From Pseudorhodobacter sp. (GTDB lineage Bacteria > Pseudomonadota > Alphaproteobacteria > Rhodobacterales > Rhodobacteraceae): 5,192 nt of DNA. This document shows positions 1 to 5,192 of the stretch, piece after piece; position 1 is the first letter of the stretch; each line of letters starts with the position of its first letter. The position numbers were made by a program, and so were the translations under genes. The stretch spans positions 1-5,192 of the forward strand of contig JAHEDL010000109.1 of the NCBI GenBank assembly GCA_024641255.1, written 5' to 3'. The notes below the pieces were generated by a model. That model did not search any database and was not told the origin of the DNA. It saw nothing but the letters and a program-made list of their open reading frames with translations.

Positions 1-18
1 CTTGGGCTAGAAGGCGGC

Positions 19-519
19 ATGGAACCACTTGTTGATATTGTCATCGAAGATGACCGCTGGGAGGCCTTCGGGCTGGAGGCTTTGGCCACAACCGCCGTGC
101 GCGCGGGGTTTGCCGAATTGGGTTTGGCCGAGCCGGGCTTTACGCTGTGCCTGATGGGTTGCGATGATGCCCGTATTCTAGAGCTGAACGGCGATTTTCG
201 CGGCAAGGCCAAGCCGACCAATGTGTTAAGCTGGCCGTCGGAAGAGCGTGGCGCAGCCGATGGCATCCGCCCCGATTTGCCGCAAGCCGGTGCGGTGGAT
301 GACCCCGAACCGCTGGGCGACATTGCGATCTCATATGACACTTGTGCCGCCGAAGCCGCGGCGGCGGCAAAGCCGATGGCCGAACATGTGACGCATCTGG
401 TCATTCATGGCCTGTTACATTTGCTGGGCTATGATCACATTCGCGATGCGGATGCAGAGCTGATGGAGGCCACCGAGGTGCGGATACTTGCGCGGCTGGG
501 GCTTTCTGACCCATACTAG
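19..519 (+). CDS. ybeY: Endoribonuclease YbeY (rRNA maturation factor)
   Basis: Complete 166-residue protein of the YbeY/UPF0054 family, a cytoplasmic zinc-dependent single-strand RNase that acts in 16S rRNA 3'-end maturation and 70S ribosome quality control. The signature HGLLHLLGYDH lies at residues 130-140 and supplies the three zinc ligands His130, His134 and His140. Upstream are the family blocks RGK (61-63) followed by PTNVLSWP (66-73), and LGDIAIS (99-105). The conserved Arg expected near the active site is Arg61. Length is normal for the family. The ATG start is preceded by AAGG at 11-14, four bases away, and the N-terminus (LVDIVIEDDRW) looks like other alphaproteobacterial YbeY proteins, so I keep this start. 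A less conserved loop at about 75-98 separates the two halves, as in relatives. It is the first gene of the ybeY-corC-lnt run. Identification is firm; the exact role is known only from the family. Confidence 0.96.
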   Translation: MEPLVDIVIEDDRWEAFGLEALATTAVRAGFAELGLAEPGFTLCLMGCDDARILELNGDFRGKAKPTNVLSWPSEERGAADGIRPDLPQAGAVDDPEPLGDIAISYDTCAAEAAAAAKPMAEHVTHLVIHGLLHLLGYDHIRDADAELMEATEVRILARLGLSDPY

Positions 520-554
520 CATCGGCACCCCTTGGTGGGCTTCAGGTTTTGGAC

Positions 555-560
555 AAAGGA
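555..560 (+). promoter_or_regulatory. Shine-Dalgarno of corC (decides the start)
   Basis: AAAGGA lies only 3 bases before the ATG at 564. The spacing is short, but this is the best purine-rich site in the 44-base gap after ybeY. An in-frame TTG at 549 would place the site inside the coding sequence and has only a weak AGG (544-546) in front of it, so ATG 564 is preferred. Confidence 0.5.
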
Positions 561-563
561 CAG

Positions 564-1466
564 ATGGGCAGTAGTAGCGACGGATCTCCTGCGGCGCAGC
601 GCGCGCAGGGAGAGGGCGACGAAGCAGAGGCTTCGCCCCGCGGATTTTTCGGGCGGCTGTTAAGCGCCTTCAATTCCACCGACAGCAGCGAGGGCGATCA
701 GGAAGCCACCGCGAAATCTGCGGCCGGGGCGGCTTTGCCCGGTTTAAGCAATTTGCGGCGGCTGCGCGTTGATGACGTGGCGATCCCCAAGGTGGAAATC
801 GCGGCGGTGCCGCTGGACATCGGCAAGGATGATCTGGTCGAAGCGTTTCGCGAACACGGCTTTTCGCGCCTGCCGGTGTACAAGGGCACGTTGGATCATC
901 CGCAAGGCCTTGTGTTGCTGAAAGACCTGGCGTTGCAGCACGGTTTTGGTGCGACCGGGCGGTTTTCGTTGAAAAAGCTGTTGCGGCCGGTGTTGTTTGC
1001 GCCGCCGTCGATGCCCGCAGCTACGCTGTTGCAAAAGATGCAGCGGGATCGGGTGCATATGGCCTTGGTGATCGACGAATACGGCGGTGTTGATGGTTTG
1101 GTGACCATTGAAGATCTGATCGAAACCGTGATCGGCGAGATTGAAGACGAACATGACGAGGCCGAAGGCGCGCTGTGGAAGCAGGAGTCTGACGGGGTGT
1201 TCGTGGCGCAATCCACTGTGCCGCTGGATGAGTTTGAAGCGGCCATTGGTCTGACCCTGCGCAATGGCGAAGATGACGAAGACATCGACACGCTGGGCGG
1301 TCTGGTGTTTTTGCGCACCGGTCGGGTGCCGGTGCGCGGCGAGATTGTGCCGCATGAATCCGGTGCCGAATTCGAGGTGCTGGATGCCGATGCCCGCCGG
1401 ATCAAGCGCTTGCGGGTGCGCCTGCCCGGCGCGGTGGCCGCCGCGACTGACGAAAACGAGGGGTGA
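564..1466 (+). CDS. corC: CBS-domain protein of the CorC/YbeX (HlyC) family
   Basis: Complete 300-residue soluble protein. Order: an acidic, low-complexity N-terminus (1-60) with a short GFFGRLL motif at 27-33; a CBS pair at about 68-195; and a C-terminal CorC_HlyC (transporter-associated) domain at about 210-288. Diagnostic blocks are HGFSRLPVY (98-106), DEYGGVDGLVTIEDL (171-185), which is the family hallmark in the second CBS domain, and DTLGGLV (242-248). The DUF21 membrane region of larger relatives is absent, as in E. coli YbeX. CBS pairs usually bind adenine nucleotides. The family is annotated as Mg/Co efflux-related and historically as 'hemolysin', but in the phoH-ybeY-ybeX-lnt cluster YbeX has been tied to ribosome and RNA metabolism. 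Transport by this protein itself is doubtful, since there is no membrane segment. It lies between ybeY and lnt, only 3 bases before the latter, so co-transcription is likely. A TTG start at 549 (305 residues) is possible but less likely. Confidence 0.93.
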   Translation: MGSSSDGSPAAQRAQGEGDEAEASPRGFFGRLLSAFNSTDSSEGDQEATAKSAAGAALPGLSNLRRLRVDDVAIPKVEIAAVPLDIGKDDLVEAFREHGFSRLPVYKGTLDHPQGLVLLKDLALQHGFGATGRFSLKKLLRPVLFAPPSMPAATLLQKMQRDRVHMALVIDEYGGVDGLVTIEDLIETVIGEIEDEHDEAEGALWKQESDGVFVAQSTVPLDEFEAAIGLTLRNGEDDEDIDTLGGLVFLRTGRVPVRGEIVPHESGAEFEVLDADARRIKRLRVRLPGAVAAATDENEG

Positions 1467-1469
1467 GGC

Positions 1470-2936
1470 ATGCGTTTGGGCTGGCCGGGGCGGCGCGCGA
1501 TTGCGGCGCTGGCGCTGGGGGCTGTGGCCGCTTTCGGGCAGGCTCCGGTGGGCGCGTGGTATCTGACGCTTTTGGCGATGGCGGCGTTGATCGCGCTGTT
1601 GTGTCGGGCGGCACCGGCGGCGGCGCTGTGGTTGGCGTGGCTGGCCGGGGCGGGGTATTTTGCGGCGGCGCTGAACTGGATCGTGCAGCCCTTCATGGTC
1701 GATGCCGCCAAAGACGGCTGGATGGCGCCATTTGCGGTGCTGTTCATGGCCTGTGGCATGGCGCTGTTTTGGGCGGCTGCTGCGGCGGTGGCGCTGCGGT
1801 TTCGCAACCGGGCCTTGGCCTTTGCGCTGGCGTTGACGCTGGCCGATCTGGCGCGCGGCTATGTGCTGACCGGCTTTCCCTGGGCCTTGCTGGGCCATGT
1901 CTGGATCGACACGCCGGTGGCGCAGCTGGCGGCACTGGTGGGGCCATCGGGGCTAAGCCTGCTGACGCTGCTGCTTGCGGCGGCTTTGTCGTATCGCACG
2001 CCCCTGCCCGCCAGCCTTGCGGCCACGGCACTTGCTGCCGCTTGGGGCTTTGGGCTGTGGCAGTTGGCGCAGCCTGCCCCGCCCGCCCCCGGCATCACCC
2101 TGAGGCTGGTGCAACCGAATGCCGCGCAACAGGCGAAATGGGACCCCGATCTTGCCGCGCAATTCTTCAACCGCTTGTTGGCCTTTACCGCCGTCAAACC
2201 CGCACCCGATCTGGTGATCTGGCCCGAAACCGCGCTGCCCTATTTGCTGGATTACCACCCCGAACTGGCCGGCATGATCGCCACGGCCGGCGGCGGCGCG
2301 CCGGTTGCGGTGGGGATGCAGCGGGTTGAGGGCGACCGGTATTGGAACAGCCTTGCCATCCTCACCGCCGATGGCCGCCAAGCGGCGGTCTATGACAAGC
2401 ACCACCTTGTGCCGTTTGGCGAATATATCCCCTTTGGTGATACGCTGTTTGACTGGATGAATATCAGCGCCTTCGCGTCGAAAACCGGCAACGGCTATAC
2501 CGCAGGGCTGGGGCCGCAACTGTTGGATCTGGGGCCGAAACTGGGCCATGTGCTGCCGCTGATCTGTTACGAGGCGGTGTTTCCGCAAGACCTGCGCGGC
2601 ACCGCGCGGCCCGACTGGCTGTTGCAAGTCACCAATGACGCGTGGTTTGGCCGCCTGACCGGCCCGTTCCAGCACGCGGCGCAAGCCCGGCTGCGCGCCA
2701 TCGAACAGGGGCTGCCCTTGGTGCGCGTTGCCAACACCGGCGTCACCGCCGTTTATGACGCGCGCGGCCGCGAAACCGCCAGCCTGCCCTTTGAAGTGGC
2801 GGCCTATCTTGATGCCGCCCTGCCGGGTGCCTTGCCCGCCACGCCCTATGCCCGCTTTGGCGAAGGACCGCTGCTGGTGTTGCTGGCCTGTCTCGCTTTG
2901 GCGCTGATCGCCCCGCTGCGACGCCACCGTCCTTGA
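1470..2936 (+). CDS. lnt: Apolipoprotein N-acyltransferase Lnt
   Basis: Complete 488-residue inner-membrane enzyme that transfers an acyl chain from phospholipid to the N-terminal amine of the diacylglyceryl-Cys of apolipoproteins, the last step of lipoprotein maturation. Residues 1-200 are a run of hydrophobic helices (about 10-27, 30-45, 50-69, 85-109, 115-127, 150-173, 181-198). Residues about 209-450 form the periplasmic nitrilase-like domain, and 466-482 are the closing membrane helix with an Arg-rich tail. The catalytic triad is visible: Glu253 in WPETALP, Lys310 in YDKHHLVPFGEYIPF, and Cys366 in PLICYEAVFP, equivalent to E. coli Glu267, Lys335 and Cys387. NDAWFG (389-394) is also present. 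All key residues are intact and length is normal. The start follows the corC stop by 3 bases; GAGGGG at 1458-1463, within the end of corC, is a good ribosome site, suggesting translational coupling. Codon choice drifts from G-ending in the membrane part to C-ending later. Confidence 0.97.
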   Translation: MRLGWPGRRAIAALALGAVAAFGQAPVGAWYLTLLAMAALIALLCRAAPAAALWLAWLAGAGYFAAALNWIVQPFMVDAAKDGWMAPFAVLFMACGMALFWAAAAAVALRFRNRALAFALALTLADLARGYVLTGFPWALLGHVWIDTPVAQLAALVGPSGLSLLTLLLAAALSYRTPLPASLAATALAAAWGFGLWQLAQPAPPAPGITLRLVQPNAAQQAKWDPDLAAQFFNRLLAFTAVKPAPDLVIWPETALPYLLDYHPELAGMIATAGGGAPVAVGMQRVEGDRYWNSLAILTADGRQAAVYDKHHLVPFGEYIPFGDTLFDWMNISAFASKTGNGYTAGLGPQLLDLGPKLGHVLPLICYEAVFPQDLRGTARPDWLLQVTNDAWFGRLTGPFQHAAQARLRAIEQGLPLVRVANTGVTAVYDARGRETASLPFEVAAYLDAALPGALPATPYARFGEGPLLVLLACLALALIAPLRRHRP

Positions 2937-2960
2937 CCTTGTAACGGCTTTGCGTCAAGG
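2931..2960. repeat. 7-bp inverted repeat over the lnt stop codon
   Basis: CCTTGAC at 2931-2937 and GTCAAGG at 2954-2960 are perfect complements around a 16-base loop. The left arm contains the lnt stop TGA (2934-2936) and most of a TTGACC -35-like hexamer. No T-run follows, so it is a poor intrinsic terminator. It could be a stem-loop at the end of the lnt transcript, an operator over the metK promoter, or chance. The loop holds AACGGCTT (2943-2950), which recurs in the riboswitch loop at 2980-2987. Confidence 0.5.
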
Positions 2961-2961
2961 C
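2933..2961 (+). promoter_or_regulatory. Candidate metK promoter
   Basis: TTGACC at 2933-2938 is a close match to the -35 element, which is the better-conserved half of housekeeping promoters in Rhodobacterales. A 17-base spacer puts the -10 at 2956-2961 (CAAGGC), a poor match to TATAAT. Transcription would then start near 2968, a few bases before the riboswitch stem at 2972, and this fit is the main support. Weak evidence; metK could also be read from the upstream operon. Confidence 0.35.
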
Positions 2962-2971
2962 AGGGGCACAA

Positions 2972-3018
2972 CCCCGCACAACGGCTTCCTGGCGTGACGG
3001 GGGTAACCCAACGGAGCA
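2972..3018 (+). promoter_or_regulatory. SAM/SAH riboswitch controlling metK translation
   Basis: The block CACAACGGCTTCCTGGCGTG (2977-2996) closely matches my memory of the core of SAM/SAH riboswitches, which occur upstream of metK in Rhodobacterales. Stem P1 pairs CCCCG (2972-2976) with CGGGG (2998-3002) and CAC (2977-2979) with GUG (2994-2996), leaving A2997 bulged. The loop GCUUCC (2984-2989) can pair with GGAGC (3013-3017) with one U left out, closing an H-type pseudoknot. The second strand of this pseudoknot is the metK Shine-Dalgarno. Ligand binding (SAM or SAH, family knowledge) should stabilise the pseudoknot and block ribosome entry, giving feedback of MetK product on its own synthesis. 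The joining segment 3003-3012 is short. The fold was derived by hand; a covariance-model score was not available. Confidence 0.88.
3013..3016 (+). promoter_or_regulatory. Shine-Dalgarno of metK inside the riboswitch pseudoknot
   Basis: GGAG is 9 bases before the metK ATG at 3026, an acceptable spacing, and is the only good ribosome site there. It is also the 3' strand of the predicted pseudoknot, so ribosome binding and ligand-bound folding exclude each other. Confidence 0.8.
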
Positions 3019-3025
3019 CTTCCCC

Positions 3026-4192
3026 ATGAGCCGCAAGAATTACATTTTCACCTCGGAATCCGTATCCGAGGGGCATCCCGACAAGCTGTGTGACCGCGTG
3101 TCAGATGCCATACTTGACGCATTTCTGACCGAAGAAGCCAACGCCCGTGTTGCCTGCGAAACCTTCGCCACCACGGGCCGTGTCGTTGTTGGCGGCGAAG
3201 TCGGCCTGTCCGACAAAAAAGCCCTGAAATCCATGATGGAGCGCGTCGAAGACATCGTGCGCGGCTGCGTCAAGGACATCGGCTACGAACAAGACGAATT
3301 CCACTGGAACACCCTCAAGGTGCAGAACTACCTGCACAAGCAATCGGCGCATATCGCGCAGGGCGTTGATAAAGACGGCGCGGGCGATCAGGGCATCATG
3401 TTTGGCTACGCCTGCCGTGAAACCCCCGAATTGATGCCGGCACCGATCCAGTATTCGCACGCCATCCTGCGCCGTCTGGCAGAGGTGCGCAAATCTGGCG
3501 CCGAACCCACGCTGCGCCCCGATGCCAAATCGCAACTTTCCCTGCGCTATGAAGACGGCAAGCCGGTGGAAGTCACCTCGATCGTGCTGTCGCACCAGCA
3601 CGCGCTTGAAAGCCAAAGCTCGGCCGATATCCGCGCCATCGTCGAACCCTATATCCGCGAAGTGCTGCCCTCGGGCTGGATCACCGAAAAGACCGAATGG
3701 TGGGTCAACCCGACCGGCACCTTCGTGATCGGCGGCCCGGATGGCGACGCGGGCCTTACCGGGCGCAAGATCATCGTTGACACCTATGGTGGTGCTGCCC
3801 CGCATGGCGGCGGTGCGTTTTCGGGCAAAGACCCGACCAAGGTTGACCGTTCGGCCGCCTATGCTGCACGCTATCTGGCGAAAAACGTGGTGGCCGCCGG
3901 TCTGGCCGACCGCTGCACGCTGCAAGTGTCCTATGCCATCGGCGTCGCCAAGCCGCTGTCGATCTATGTCGACACCCACGGCACCGGTCAGGTCGAAGCC
4001 GAACAGATCGAAAAGGCGGTTGCCGCCTGCATGGATCTGACGCCGCGCGGCATCCGCGAACACCTGCAACTGACCCGCCCGATCTATGCACGCACCTCGG
4101 CCTATGGCCACTTTGGCCGCGCGCCCGAAGCCGATGGCGGTTTCTCGTGGGAAAAGACCGATCTGATCGACGCGCTGAAAGCCGCCGTCTGA
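3026..4192 (+). CDS. metK: S-adenosylmethionine synthetase (methionine adenosyltransferase)
   Basis: Complete 388-residue cytoplasmic enzyme making S-adenosylmethionine from methionine and ATP, with release of phosphate and pyrophosphate. It needs Mg and K ions and normally works as a tetramer of paired dimers. All three family domains are present. Visible signatures: [13 protein letters not shown] (8-20) with the active-site His17; the ATP-binding block [13 protein letters not shown] (118-130); [19 protein letters not shown] (230-248); and the glycine-rich loop GGGAFSGKD (261-269) followed by KVDRSAAY (272-279). No truncation or damaged motif is seen; length is near the usual 380-400. The start is fixed by the Shine-Dalgarno at 3013-3016 and by the N-terminus running straight into the conserved block. 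Codons are strongly C-ending, as expected for a well-expressed gene. Expression is probably limited by the SAM/SAH riboswitch just upstream. A strong hairpin follows 65 bases after the stop. Confidence 0.98.
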   Translation: MSRKNYIFTSESVSEGHPDKLCDRVSDAILDAFLTEEANARVACETFATTGRVVVGGEVGLSDKKALKSMMERVEDIVRGCVKDIGYEQDEFHWNTLKVQNYLHKQSAHIAQGVDKDGAGDQGIMFGYACRETPELMPAPIQYSHAILRRLAEVRKSGAEPTLRPDAKSQLSLRYEDGKPVEVTSIVLSHQHALESQSSADIRAIVEPYIREVLPSGWITEKTEWWVNPTGTFVIGGPDGDAGLTGRKIIVDTYGGAAPHGGGAFSGKDPTKVDRSAAYAARYLAKNVVAAGLADRCTLQVSYAIGVAKPLSIYVDTHGTGQVEAEQIEKAVAACMDLTPRGIREHLQLTRPIYARTSAYGHFGRAPEADGGFSWEKTDLIDALKAAV

Positions 4193-4256
4193 TTTGTTCG
4201 CACTCTGATCCGCAAAAAGCCGCGTGAACTTGCGCGACATGCGCGGTAATCTGCAA

Positions 4257-4288
4257 AACGGCGGCACGATGGTGCCGCCGTTCGTCTT
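4257..4288 (+). terminator. Hairpin after metK, likely intrinsic terminator
   Basis: AACGGCGGCAC (4257-4267) and GTGCCGCCGTT (4272-4282) form a perfect 11-bp GC-rich stem closed by a four-base GATG loop. The 3' side runs into TTCGTCTT (4281-4288), a broken U-tract, and AAAA (4255-4258) lies at the 5' foot, as in bidirectional terminators. It fits the end of the metK transcript, probably leaky. It ends just before the queF Shine-Dalgarno (4289-4294) without covering it, so it could also set how much metK transcript reads into queF. Confidence 0.65.
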
Positions 4289-4301
4289 GAAAGGCCCTGC
4301 C

Positions 4302-4766
4302 ATGACCCAAACCGACGTTTCCGGCCTGACCCAGCTTGGCGCGGCCACCGCCCTGCCCGAAGGCCCAGATCAGGCGATCCTTGAAAAAGTGCCCGCCGGC
4401 CATTCCGGCACGCAATATGTGGTGCGCTTCACCGCGCCCGAATTCACCTCGCTGTGCCCGATGACCGGCCAGCCCGATTTCGCCCATATCGTGATCGATT
4501 ATGTGCCGCGCGATTGGCTGGTCGAATCGAAATCGCTGAAGCTTTACCTGCACAGCTTCCGCAACCACGGGGCCTTCCACGAAGACTGCTCGATCGATAT
4601 CGCCAAGAAACTGGTCGCCCTGCTCGATCCTGAATGGCTGCGCATCGGCGCCTATTGGTATCCGCGCGGCGGCATCCCGATTGATGTGTTCTGGCAAACC
4701 GGCGCGCCGCCTGCGGGCGTGTGGATTCCCGATCAAGGCGTCGCCCCCTATCGCGGCCGCGGCTGA
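4302..4766 (+). CDS. queF: NADPH-dependent 7-cyano-7-deazaguanine reductase QueF
   Basis: Complete 154-residue protein of the short (unimodular, YkvM-like) QueF class in the tunnelling-fold superfamily. It reduces the nitrile of preQ0 to the amine of preQ1 with two NADPH, the step before base insertion into tRNA by Tgt in queuosine synthesis. The nucleophile is Cys52 in [13 protein letters not shown] (48-60), with the proton donor Asp59. The QueF motif ESKSLKLY is at 75-82, and [10 protein letters not shown] (86-95) carries the substrate-binding Glu94. [14 protein letters not shown] near residues 119-132 is typical of proteobacterial members. ATG 4302 is chosen because GAAAGG (4289-4294) lies 7 bases upstream and relatives begin similarly ([13 protein letters not shown]). 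Longer in-frame starts, including ATG 4269 in the terminator loop, lack a ribosome site. No preQ1 riboswitch was recognised in the 109-base leader. Confidence 0.96.
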   Translation: MTQTDVSGLTQLGAATALPEGPDQAILEKVPAGHSGTQYVVRFTAPEFTSLCPMTGQPDFAHIVIDYVPRDWLVESKSLKLYLHSFRNHGAFHEDCSIDIAKKLVALLDPEWLRIGAYWYPRGGIPIDVFWQTGAPPAGVWIPDQGVAPYRGRG

Positions 4767-4781
4767 ACCCCACCCTTGCGA

Positions 4782-4810
4782 GCCGCGCCGATCAAGGCTA
4801 AGGGCGCGGC
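4782..4810. repeat. GC-rich inverted repeat between queF and trmB
   Basis: GCCGCGCC (4782-4789) and GGCGCGGC (4803-4810) are perfect 8-bp complements around a 13-base loop (4790-4802). AACAAC follows rather than a T-run, so it is not a standard intrinsic terminator. It may protect the queF 3' end, attenuate reading into trmB, or be chance in GC-rich DNA. Confidence 0.4.
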
Positions 4811-4831
4811 AACAACTTCGGGACGCTTGCC

Positions 4832-5192
4832 ATGTATGATCCAGTCGAACGGCGCAATTTTTATGGCCGCGTGCATGGCAAGACCCTGCGCGCCAGCCAA
4901 AAGACCTATCTGGAAGAAGACCTTGGCCCGCTCAGCCTTGCTGGCGTGACGCGCGACGACAACCCAGACCGCCGCCCAACCGACTTGTCGCGCTTTGGCG
5001 ACAAGCCAATCTGGCTGGAAGTCGGCTTTGGCGGCGGCGAACATCTGGTGCATATGGCCGCAACCTATCCCGAAATCGGGCTGATCGGCTGCGAACCCTT
5101 CGTCAACGGCATCGCCATGCTGCTTGGCAAGATCCGCGCGGCTGGCGTGACCAACCTTGCGATCCACCCCGGCGACGTGCGCGACCTGTTTG
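4832..5192 (+). CDS. trmB: tRNA (guanine-N7-)-methyltransferase TrmB, 5' part
   Basis: Open reading frame of 120 codons running off the right end of the window; relatives are about 220-240 residues, so roughly half is present. TrmB is a SAM-dependent Rossmann-fold enzyme that makes 7-methylguanosine at position 46 in the tRNA variable loop. The N-terminus has NFYGRVHGKTLRASQ (9-23), resembling the family opening NFYGRRxGHxLRxxQ. IWLEVGFGGGEHL (60-72) is motif I, the SAM-binding loop, followed by IGCEPFVNGIAMLL (85-98) with the acidic Glu88 at the end of the second strand. HPGDVRDLF (112-120) is the start of the next SAM-contact region. The catalytic C-terminal part is outside the window. ATG 4832 has only a weak GGGA (4820-4823) 8 bases upstream, but the protein match begins at once. 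It follows queF by 65 bases and uses the product of metK. Confidence 0.93.
   Translation, partial: MYDPVERRNFYGRVHGKTLRASQKTYLEEDLGPLSLAGVTRDDNPDRRPTDLSRFGDKPIWLEVGFGGGEHLVHMAATYPEIGLIGCEPFVNGIAMLLGKIRAAGVTNLAIHPGDVRDLF

Noticed and set aside
1..10. End of an upstream gene (TAG at 8-10), perhaps phoH
   Set aside because: The ybeY neighbourhood makes phoH likely to the left, but two codons and a stop are too little to support a feature.
520..563. Possible promoter or terminator between ybeY and corC
   Set aside because: Only a weak CACC/GGTG pairing (526-529 with 534-537) and no convincing -35/-10 pair; the gap fits a plain intra-operon spacer.
744..1898. Long reverse-strand open frame of 384 codons across corC and lnt
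   Set aside because: It is rich in Gln, Arg, His and Pro with no recognisable domain, and lies opposite two firmly identified genes. This is typical of the antisense frame of GC-rich coding DNA.
1463..2329. Forward open frame of 288 codons overlapping the start of lnt
   Set aside because: A Gly/Ala/Arg-rich shifted-frame translation of lnt; the lnt frame has the full catalytic triad and membrane pattern.
4193..4256. preQ1 riboswitch or promoter ahead of queF
   Set aside because: No preQ1-type pseudoknot with an A-rich tail at the ribosome site, and no -35/-10 pair with proper spacing; TTGCGC (4230-4235) and TAATCT (4247-4252) are only 11 bases apart.
4224..4301. N-terminal extension of queF from GTG 4224 or ATG 4269
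   Set aside because: The extension would be translated through the terminator hairpin, has no Shine-Dalgarno, and is not needed for any QueF motif. ATG 4302 has a well-placed GAAAGG.
3101..4348. Long reverse-strand open frame of 415 codons opposite metK
   Set aside because: It mirrors metK codon structure, has no recognised motif and no ribosome site that I could see. It is a shadow of metK.
3771..4736. Reverse-strand open frame of 321 codons opposite metK and queF
   Set aside because: Arg-rich, without domains, and crosses the metK terminator hairpin and two well-supported genes on the other strand.

Overview
The window is about 5.2 kb of GC-rich, tightly packed DNA with every recognisable gene on the + strand. 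Gene content, protein sequences and a SAM/SAH-type riboswitch ahead of metK point to an alphaproteobacterium of the Rhodobacterales (Rhodobacter/Roseobacter relatives). This placement is inferred from family resemblance and was not tested by a search.

Left part (about 1-2936): ybeY (rRNA maturation endonuclease), corC/ybeX (CBS-domain protein) and lnt (apolipoprotein N-acyltransferase) follow each other with gaps of 44 and 3 bases. This matches the widely conserved phoH-ybeY-ybeX-lnt cluster; phoH would lie just left of the window. They are probably one transcript joining RNA metabolism with the last step of lipoprotein maturation.

Middle part (2937-4192): the 89-base gap between lnt and metK is the most information-dense stretch. 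It holds an imperfect promoter candidate (TTGACC over the lnt stop codon), a 7-bp inverted repeat, and a compact H-type pseudoknot that I read as a SAM/SAH riboswitch. The metK Shine-Dalgarno forms one strand of the pseudoknot, so the product of MetK (SAM), and SAH derived from it, should close the ribosome binding site: feedback at translation initiation. metK itself is complete and intact.

Right part (4193-5192): a strong hairpin follows metK. Then come queF (preQ0 reductase of queuosine synthesis), a GC hairpin, and the first 120 codons of trmB (tRNA m7G46 methyltransferase), cut by the window end. SAM links these genes: TrmB uses it as methyl donor, and the queuosine pathway uses it downstream of QueF, at QueA.

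No mobile element, CRISPR array, tRNA, rRNA or foreign-looking island is visible, and no stretch longer than 300 bases lacks a gene. I found no new multi-gene system. The points most worth checking are the riboswitch, its bulged P1 stem, and an upstream stem-loop that repeats the riboswitch loop octamer.
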